A stretch of DNA of 64,000 nt, from contig JAKSYS010000067.1 of assembly GCA_022925895.1 (NCBI GenBank), forward strand, positions 1-64,000, read 5' to 3'. Below, piece by piece: positions 56,473 to 64,000 of this stretch. Under the pieces are notes generated by a model. It was not told where the DNA came from. It made no database searches and worked only from the letters and a program-made list of their open reading frames with translations. Position numbers and translations under genes: made by a program. This stretch comes from Fragilaria crotonensis. Its lineage: Eukaryota; Bacillariophyta; Fragilariophyceae; Fragilariales; Fragilariaceae. Positions within the stretch are counted from its first letter, which is position 1, and each line of letters opens with the position of its first letter.

Positions 56473-58099
56473 TCAAACAGGGATAGCCGCTGTCGCTTTA
56501 GCAAAGTTTGCCAGTGCCGGAATGATATAGACACAAACAAGCCAACTGTATGGGGCAGTCCAAATGAAACTGTCCACTCGGTCCATGATCCCACCATGCT
56601 CGGGAATAAAATCACCAAAATCCTTCAAGCCTGCATCCCGTTTGAGCATAGACGCCGTCAAGTCACCAATCAATCCCAGTAAGGCCAGCATACATCCATG
56701 TATTGTGCCAGTGACTATCCAGTAAGGCCACTTCTGGACCCAGGCACCAGCAATCGCCAACAACGTGCTCGCGACGCAGCCTCCTAGGAACCCCTCGACA
56801 CTCTTATTCGGACTCGTTGCACCTGCAGCCGGAAAGATTACACCAAGCTTTGTCTTTCCATATGCTCTCCCGACAAAGTAGGCACCAACATCAGCAAATG
56901 CTAAACACAACCAAGTCCAGAAGATGAAGATGGCTCCCTGTGTGATTGGAAGGTGCACTGCGTTTGGAATGAAACCCGGCAAATTCTCGGCTCTCCTTCC
57001 CAAGAATCTAAGCATCGGTCCAGTGACAGGAGCCAAACGAGTGGGTTCTTTCATTATACCGAAGAGTCGCGTTCTGACCCAAAAGGATGGAACATATCCA
57101 AGATAAAACATGCCTGTGAATGTTGCTGCGATCTCGGGAATAGAAGTGACCTTCCTTCGCATTGTTAGAAACCAAATCATGGCCCATAAACCAAACATTG
57201 GAAGGCATATTTGATGCAGCTGAGGTGCAAAAAGAGCCTGGAATGAGTTCAAAGGAAGTGAGTCGACAGTTAGGACTGGCCGGAGGCAATGTGGGCCAAA
57301 ACGACCTTCAACGACTTACGGTCAGGAACATGGAACTTGCTCCAACCACCGAGATTTTCCTTGCAGGGTATACACCAGTATTGATAATCATTCTATAGTA
57401 CTCGAGCTGACCAAGGATAGTCATAAGCGTGAAGATGCCCGTGAAAATCCAGTTTCCAGAGAAAACCCAACATGCAACGCAGAAACCCATCGTGGCTCCA
57501 AAGAGAATCGACCTTCTCTTGCGTTCTGGTTTTACGACTTCATTCGATGTAATAATGGCAACATCATTTGTGGAGGCAACTTCATCGTTGGCAGCTTCTT
57601 GAGCCTTTTTCATTTCTGTCAACATCGCCTTGCATGCGTCCAGCAGCCGTTCACGCGCAACACTCGTCTCGTAAGAGAACTCCACGTATTCATCATCTTT
57701 TACTAGTTTCTCGACAGCCCGGATCGCTTCCGCAGCCTTATCTTGGGCGATGCGTTTCCTTGCATCAGTGCTTGTCTCGTACCACAGCTGCCTTACGTAG
57801 TTGTAGTACAACTTAATGGGCTTCCGTGGGAGCGATGAGTAGCGCCAGAGGAGGTTTCTAAGGCGGCTCCTTCGAGACACCTGTTTTGTCGGTGTAGTAT
57901 CCCCATTGAGCAGCTCTTCTTTTGATGCCGGCTCCTCAGTTGTCGGGGACAAAGCTGCCCGACGAAGGTATCCATTGTCAGCGCAGGCGTACTTTCTTGG
58001 GACGGATGTTCTTGGGATTGAGAAAGACCTCGCTTTCGAAAGGGATGAGATCGTGGCAATCAGTCTCAAGAGATCTATGAGGCGATTTATTCTTCGCAT
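56473..58099 (-). CDS. CDP-diacylglycerol synthase (phosphatidate cytidylyltransferase)
   Basis: Makes CDP-diacylglycerol from phosphatidic acid and CTP for phosphatidylglycerol and inositol lipid synthesis. Exons about 58099-57320 and 57237-56473 (intron GTAAGT..TCCAG, 82 bp) give 514 residues. Start at 58099 chosen because it opens a hydrophobic, basic leader (RLIDLLRLIATISSLSKAR); in-frame Met at 58249 is possible. The N-terminal ~200 residues are a charged extension not typical of bacterial CdsA. The core has several membrane spans (ATMGFCVACWVFSGNWIFTG) and the family signature MLKRDAGLKDFGDFIPEHGG followed by IMDRVDS. Plastid or mitochondrial location is likely but not decided. Confidence 0.88.
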
Positions 58100-58757
58100 G
58101 ATAAGCTCTGCCGAGATTGAAATTTTTGCAATGGCCAAGAAAATGTCGCAAAGATAAGAGATGAGAGTTGAGTGAAGTGTCAACGCTGAGACGTGCACCG
58201 GGAGAGACGTAAGTTGCAAGGTTTGTGATTGGACATCGGACTCGAGCACTCATCATGAGATGGCCCAAATGTGCTTGAAGCTCCCACAGTTCGCATTTCT
58301 CTATACAGTACTGTAATACTAGAATGCAACAGAAACGGTATCCACCTCACTGACCACAGCGACACGTGTCTCCAGAAACCTGGCCTGAATTACTCGGAGT
58401 AAAAGTACTCGAGTAGACCTACTATAGTACGTAGATCAAACTCTAGCACATTAAGTTAGATGTCTTGGTTGGCAGACCATCACTGGTGCGTTCGGCCTCG
58501 CAAACGCATTATCCAATTGAGTCCGACCATCTGCCAGGTTTACAGGAAGACAACGTAATTACCGTAGATACCAAAAGTGCTGCTGAAGATCAACTTCTTG
58601 TCCCATACCATTGGAAATGTCTATGGTCGCCATCTGGAATTCTGAGGGAGGTCGACAAATAAACAATAAACAGTCCTTTGGTTCGATACACAGGAAATTG
58701 ATTAATCATGTTTCGACATAAAGAAGTATGCGAATAAGTTCGCAACAGTAGCAGTCT
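58100..58757. other. intergenic region
   Basis: 658 bases between two minus-strand genes. GTAC-rich words near 58395-58430; no supported gene. The first part is presumed promoter of the CDP-diacylglycerol synthase. Confidence 0.45.
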
Positions 58758-59324
58758 CTATTTTAAGAGCAATTTCGGAAGGTTCAGAAGGAACTTTGGT
58801 ATGCGATAAAACAAAGTGATGATTGTAAGTCGAATAGTCATTCCCAAGTGAAAGACCAAACTCCCTTGTACATCCTGCAGAGGGTCAACCCAGTCGTCCT
58901 CGTCGCCTACGACCTTTCGTCCTTTCATTGGTGGTCCCTTCTCCTTGAACTTTCCGATACTCTTCAATTGATTTTCAAGCTCCACAATTTCCTCCTCCAG
59001 GTTCTCAATCAATTGATCTCGTTTGGACAACATATTGGCTTTCTCCTCAACTTCGCTTTCCAATTCTTCGACTTGTTTCTCTATTTTTGCGAGCGCTCCA
59101 GTCTTTTGCCTCAGCTCACTTTCGAAGTTATCCAACTGCTTTTCTAGACCTTGAATGACAAGATCTCTTTTCTCGACCATCGACATCAACGCTGTCGTCT
59201 CATCGCCATCTTGGCCATTGGAACTGCGAAGTACTCTAAGATTATCTGTACTTCTGCTAGGCACAACAAACCCTTCAATTCCAAGCAGTAGAACAACGAG
59301 AATGGTGTTCTGCAATAGTCGCAT
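58758..59324 (-). CDS. plastid-targeted coiled-coil protein with C-terminal hydrophobic helix
   Basis: 188 residues, single exon. Start 59324 (MRLLQNTILVVLLL) gives a signal peptide ending GIEGFVVPSRS, an ASAFAP-like site with Phe at +1. Residues ~45-125 form a heptad-rich coiled coil (RDLVIQGLEKQLDNFESELR; EEKANMLSKRDQLIENLEEE). The C-terminus has DDWVDPLQDVQGSLVFHLG and a hydrophobic segment (MTIRLTIITLFYRIPKFLL) that could attach to a membrane. Family not recognised. Upstream in-frame Met at 59516 is less likely because it would bury the signal peptide. Confidence 0.65.
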   Translation of the reverse strand: MRLLQNTILVVLLLGIEGFVVPSRSTDNLRVLRSSNGQDGDETTALMSMVEKRDLVIQGLEKQLDNFESELRQKTGALAKIEKQVEELESEVEEKANMLSKRDQLIENLEEEIVELENQLKSIGKFKEKGPPMKGRKVVGDEDDWVDPLQDVQGSLVFHLGMTIRLTIITLFYRIPKFLLNLPKLLLK

Positions 59325-60308
59325 GTCGCTCGATTGGTTGTCCTGTTTGCGTTCCAACCTATCTGTGCAAAGTTTATCTGAGTAGCTGACGAACACAAAA
59401 ATTGTTCGACAAAGTTCATGTGCAGTACGATTTCGTGATTGAAGTGATTCATGATGATGCACTTCCGAAAAAGAAGATATATGTACGGTAGACCTATAGG
59501 TAGTAGCTGTATGCATAGTAGTAGTATGTACTATGTACTATGTAGTATGTAGACTATAGACTGTCTGTTTACTGAAGGTGTGCATGCATGGTGCATACTG
59601 CATTACTGCATTACTGATTACTGCATACTGCGCTGCCGCCTAGCACACCATTCGCCAGCATTCCGATTCCCACGGTGCACGGGGTACGACTACTGTGGTA
59701 CATGTATTTCCTACTCCAGTCTCCAGTACTCAACGCTCCTTAGACTACTGAGTACAGTACTAGACTACTACCGGTAGTACCCCTCGGTTGCAGGAGTAGT
59801 ATACATATATATACACGTGAATATTGTATGTATAGGTATGTGTGAGAAGCGAGAAGTACAGTAGCATATGTACTCTCGTAGTAGCCATGATAATAATTGT
59901 ATTGTGCACAGTGCACTTCAAGGTTTTTGGATTCGTTGTCGTTGAACAAACAAACACTTCAGTTTCAAGTCATGCCAGAGTACAAGTACTATATTACTCA
60001 CTCTACTCCACCGTGTTTCATTGCAACAGGTGTAGGCATGGTCTCAATTCGTTGACATTGCTCTACATTCTACCGAAGTAGGTAATCGAATATGAGTATT
60101 GGTGCGAGAGAAGAAGAGGCGTTCATTCTTGCACTACGGATTGTCAATTCTCTTTACACCCTCTCTAGTACAATACTCCGTATTAACTATGTGAGTACTG
60201 GAGAGTAGACCTTCAGCACTTGTGCAATGGAAAAGGGTTCTATGGCTCGTCCCACACCAAGCAAAAAGTGTGCAGCCAAGCCTCACAAAATTAACGTGAG
60301 TGGCAGTT
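59325..60308. other. GTAC-rich intergenic region
   Basis: 984 bases. From 59490 to 59790 very rich in GTA/TAC words with runs such as TAGTAGTAGTATGTACTATG. Presumed promoter of the coiled-coil gene lies at its left end. No gene supported. Confidence 0.5.
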
Positions 60309-62410
60309 TTAGCCTTCAGCGTTCAATCCTTCATAGATCTGAGTGTTCTTAAATCCACCCACACCTTCCAATCCATACTTACGGCACTTATACGCCACAG
60401 CCTTCAAGCTCTTGACAAGTTCAATGTTACTGTCGATGAATGATTTCTCGTGATACCTAACCTTCCACTTCTCACAAAAAGGTTTAACCAACGATCTCGC
60501 TTCCCTGAGATTATGCCTCGGCAAACGCGGGAACAAATGGTGCTCAATTTGAAACTGCAACCCCCCGTGGACAAAGTCCAGCGAGCGAGGGCAATCCACA
60601 TTCATAGTGGTGTTGCATTGCATCTTGAACCACTCGTCCGACGTGTCGTTGTAAGCATGTCCGTGGTAGACATCCATGGTGAAGTGACTGATGCAAATCT
60701 GAACGTGCAGGAATCCAGCAAGGCCGTGCGAGAGTAACAACCAAATAGCCTTCTCGTACAGCGGGAGCGATGCCAGCAAGGCACCGACCCAAAGCAGAAA
60801 TGTAGAGAGGGTCACCAGTTCCAAGGCCTGGTAGCGCTTCGCGAACCAAGCATCGTGATGCTTCGCGGTAACAGCAAAAATCCAACCTTGAATGTAAAGG
60901 TTGAATCGGGCTACCGCCATGATTGGGTAGAAGAGGTAGTGCTGATTGCTCACTAGGAAACGAGAGAACATGTCAGGCGAAATGAATTTTCGGTGAAAGC
61001 TTGACCAGAAACCATTGTTTTCTTCATTAAAGCACCCGCCGTCCTTAAGCTTTCGTGCGTCAAAGATGTCATCTGCGATGGCAAAGAGTGGCATGTGTTG
61101 GATATCAGGATCGTGCTGAACACTATTGCACACCACGTGGTGCACGTTGTGGGAGTGTTTCCACCAACCAAGCCCGATACCCCCCAATGTGTTACCAAAC
61201 AGGATCCCAAAGAAGGTGTCGTAACCCTGAGTGTGTGAGATAGAGTTGTGACCAATGTCATGCCCAAGAAAAGCCAACTGATGCCAGAAAACAGCCTATA
61301 CCATGGAGCAAGAATGGTAAGGTATACATGTACATAGCAAGTGGGTCGCGTGATGACGAAGTTGGCACTTACCATAACAACGGCTCCTGACATTCGTCTG
61401 ACAGATGTGGTTCCGAACAGCGTCAACGAAACCGCGGAGAAAAGCAATGCTGACAACCAGAGCACCTTGATGTAGTAAAAGTAAAGATTGGTCTCGAAGA
61501 GTCCTCTTCGCAGTAAGTCTTGACGAATACGTCTGTGCTCGATGGTGAATTCATCGTCGTCCAAAGAATCAATGACATCCCCAATGTAAAAGGCAGGGAG
61601 GAGAGTGCGGTAGACAGATGCTTGATGGTAGTTGGCAAATGCATCCGTGGAATCTTTGCCGGCCATGTTCTCAAGGTTCAGCCATCCACCTGGGTGGTTA
61701 GGTACAAATTTGGTTATGTCGTAGACGTGGGATTCAATAACAACCCAGCAATCTTCCAACGTGTTGTGCTTTGCCACTTCGGCCATGGTGAAATCCTTTC
61801 GAAACGTCTTGTTAATTGACCTCGGATGATAGAACTTTGGCACGTAGACTGATTTCCCCTTTTCCTCACGCCAGATCATTGCTTGCTCTCCAACGGACGA
61901 TTTCGGATTCGATGCTTCGGATTCCGACTCTTCGCCACTGTCTTCATCGCTTGTCTCAGTAACATACGATTGCAAATGGTTAAGCTCCCTTGCAATGTCT
62001 TCAATAGTTGGAGGCGACCTTCAGTTGGGTATGGAGGGGAAGGGGTTACAGTAATGAGTATAGTGGGCACGACGGTTTCGTAACACAAGACCGACGCAAA
62101 CTCACATGAACTCTGGGGTATCCGGACCTTCATGAGCCTCGGCCCTCTCAACCCATATCATCGAGAGAAAAGCCAATACGGCGACGGGGACGTAAACAAA
62201 AGGCGAGTAAGTCCCATCAACAAAAAGGAATGATAATGCAACAACAATAATTGCAGGGTACCCAATGCGAAGCTTGGAATACGAATCCCTTGAGAGTGGA
62301 GTGTTGGATCCTTTACGAAGACGTTTGAAAGGCGAGTCCATATGCGTCGGTGGGTCCTTCACAGCAGCCCCCATTGACGAAAGTCGCTCTGGCAAAGAGC
62401 CAGATTTCAT
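60309..62410 (-). CDS. cytochrome b5-fused front-end desaturase
   Basis: Introduces a double bond near the carboxyl end of an acyl chain (delta-6 fatty acid or delta-8 sphingolipid type). Exons about 62410-62106, 62018-61373 and 61295-60309 (introns 87 and 77 bp) join in phase to 645 residues. The N-terminus is extended by ~160 residues with one or two hydrophobic segments (GYPAIIVVALSFLFVDG) and an acidic linker. The cytochrome b5 domain carries HPGGW and a second heme ligand in FANYHQA. Three histidine boxes: GHDIGH, HSHNVHH and QIEHH, the Gln-for-His in box 3 being diagnostic of front-end desaturases. HPDIQ-like and NSISHTQGYD context resembles sphingolipid delta-8 enzymes, but substrate is not proven. 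The frame is intact. Confidence 0.88.
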
Positions 62411-63677
62411 TTTAAATTTCCGATGGTCGTCTGGTGAGAACGATTTGTTGTGCCGTTTGCTGTCGTTGTATTCAATCAGAAGAGATATTGCGTCTGGACA
62501 ACCTGACCTGAGAACTGACTAATACAGAGCGAACGAATGAAATGAGTGACAGGGAATCTTCACATACATTTCTCACGACATCCCTGACTGGCCGACTTCC
62601 ACGTGACTGAATAGTACTCCGGATACCCGACAGTACAATGTCACAAATTTGACCGATTGTGTGTTGTGTGGCCAGTGGCCATACGTGTGTGGCCGTGTGA
62701 TACAGTAGAAGGTGTTCAGAGGTTTTAAATGTTCGCATTCCGTGCTCGGAGTATACTCCGAGCGTAAACACAAGCAAGCAGACGTCATTCTATATTCTAC
62801 ACCTCCTCCAAGTACCTTGTACAGTAATGTAGTACATTCCATAAATACGCAGACTTGGAGTACCAGACACCACATGTTTCTGCCAGCATTTGTCAGCTGG
62901 TTTCTGATTGGCCGCACATAACCATCTGTCATTTGTCGAAGTGCCGAAGGAAATTTGAACCTATTCACAGGCGAGGACGCCGATTCGTGGGACAATCGCT
63001 GACGGTAATTCAGCTTCTAAACAATGTATACCGTATTGTTCTCAAAAGGGTATCCATACAGGTAACTTCTTCACACTATCTACATTGCCGGCGTTCGGCC
63101 GTTCTTTTCGACAATCAAAATCAAAACTCGTGTCGTCGACGACGCTTGTACCTTGTACTAGCTACTGTAGTACTCGGAGTACCTTATTAACACACGAGCT
63201 GATAGGCTACGATTATGGTAGTATGGTCCTACGATAATATGCATAGACCTCCGACCTCCGACCTCCGACACCAACAGCACACGACAGTATGCACCAAATG
63301 CACACGTATGCATAGGAGGAGATAAGTACTGTGTACTGTGTACTGACTACTGGAGTGTAGTATTAGAAACTTTGTTACGGTAGTGCCCTCCTCATTTTAC
63401 CGTTTGCTACCACAGGGGTACTAGTACTGGGTACTGGTAGCGTACAAACGTACCATCAAGCTAAAAGCTACAAGGCGACATGTACCAGTACTGGATCCAC
63501 CGGCCTACGTAATACAGTACTACAGAGTACTGGAGTACCATGTACCAAGTACCAAGTATTGTACCCCCCAGTCGAAGTACACAGCGTGATCAAGGCTGCG
63601 TACTAGTTCGTAGAAATCCGGGGTTCGGTCAAACGTAGAGTTTTAATTCTAGAGTTGTTTAACTTATAAGCTTATTT
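62411..63677. other. intergenic region with CGGAGTA palindromes
   Basis: About 1.27 kb upstream of the desaturase. Contains a 20-bp perfect palindrome at 62744-62763, TACTCGGAGTA at 63171-63181, (ACCTCCG)3-like sequence near 63247-63268, and GTAC-dense sequence at 63310-63560. Overlapping frames lack protein features. Confidence 0.5.
62744..62763. promoter_or_regulatory. 20-bp perfect palindrome upstream of the desaturase
   Basis: GCTCGGAGTATACTCCGAGC is its own reverse complement and lies ~335 bases before the desaturase start. Its half-site CGGAGTA also occurs in palindromes at 17842, 28930, 36278 and 63171. A dimeric transcription-factor site is possible; this is inference. Confidence 0.45.
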
Positions 63678-64000
63678 CTAGGTTTCACTTTGAAGGAACC
63701 AATTCAATCCAGGACCGATTGAATCTTGCCGATCTACTTTCGCGAAGTTAGAGGGTTGTGGGAGTGAGCATTCAAAGCCTTCATCCCACTGATAAAGGCA
63801 TTGACATGTCAGCACCAACTCCGCCTTCACGAGCGAATTGACGAAAGTGACGATCGCAACAACTGTTGCAACATGGCCAGACTTAGCCAACATCATGAAG
63901 GACACATGTTGGAAATTAGATAGCACATGGAGTGAATTTGCAGTTGAATTGCCCAGGGTAAAGATGGACAAATTGTTGTTGTAGGAAAGGAGGTTATGAG
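63678..64000 (-). CDS. partial hypothetical protein, open at right edge
   Basis: The minus-strand frame is open from the window edge to a stop at 63678: NSLHVLSNFQHVSFMMLAKS, VATVVAIVTFVNSLVKAELV and a Cys-containing tail (LVLTCQCLYQWDEGFECSL). Hydrophobic middle part. If real, it is the 3' end of a longer gene beginning outside the window. No family recognised. Confidence 0.3.
   Translation of the reverse strand, partial: HNLLSYNNNLSIFTLGNSTANSLHVLSNFQHVSFMMLAKSGHVATVVAIVTFVNSLVKAELVLTCQCLYQWDEGFECSLPQPSNFAKVDRQDSIGPGLNWFLQSET

Noticed and set aside
1-64000. CRISPR arrays, rRNA or tRNA genes
   Set aside because: None seen; the window is eukaryotic nuclear DNA and no cloverleaf-like sequence stood out by eye, though a tRNA scan was not possible.

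Overview
The window is nuclear DNA of a photosynthetic stramenopile, most likely a diatom. Three kinds of evidence support this. Genes carry short GT-AG introns of about 70-90 bp. Several predicted proteins begin with a signal peptide followed by an ASAFAP-like plastid-import motif (for example ATAAAFAPAQ at 15876 and VSNAFVAPPS in the gene starting at 10714). The gene set fits diatoms: a cytochrome-b5 front-end desaturase, a plastid DUF1823-type protein, and copia-like and Plavaka-like transposons. No species call is possible from sequence alone.

Layout. 230-8881 (minus) is a decayed copia-like retroelement with a CCHC zinc knuckle and integrase, an unusually long extra coding region in front of gag, and no reverse transcriptase. 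9746-33708 is a gene-dense block: a DUF1823-like plastid protein, two head-to-head 3-phosphoglycerate dehydrogenase paralogues, a small plastid protein, a coiled-coil protein, an ER-type cyclophilin, a heme peroxidase, a fused prephenate dehydratase-ACT-prephenate/arogenate dehydrogenase, a riboflavin-pathway reductase, and a Cys-rich/coiled-coil protein. 33709-36600 is gene-poor.

36600-52700 is a transposon nest. Its core is a nearly intact 11.9-kb DNA transposon at 38425-50293. It has matching terminal inverted repeats, subterminal TTCAGGA repeats, a tandem-repeat arm, a Plavaka/EnSpm-like transposase, a GNAT-acetyltransferase/ULP1-protease fusion, a second possible cysteine peptidase and a divergently transcribed accessory gene. 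A related, decayed transposase lies just outside its right end. 53310-62410 returns to host genes: an MFS transporter, a 682-bp TA-flanked inverted-repeat element, a CDP-diacylglycerol synthase, a plastid coiled-coil protein and the desaturase. A partial reading frame runs off the right edge.

Metabolic links: serine synthesis (both PGDHs), Phe/Tyr synthesis (the fusion), riboflavin, phospholipid (CdsA) and sphingolipid or PUFA desaturation. They look like scattered housekeeping genes, not a cluster.

Two cautions apply. Many otherwise well conserved genes are broken by 1-2 bp losses in homopolymers or short tandem repeats, often several within 100-300 bp, so the sequence is probably incompletely polished and frames were joined by homology. 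Exon boundaries come from reading splice consensus by eye and may be off by a base or two.
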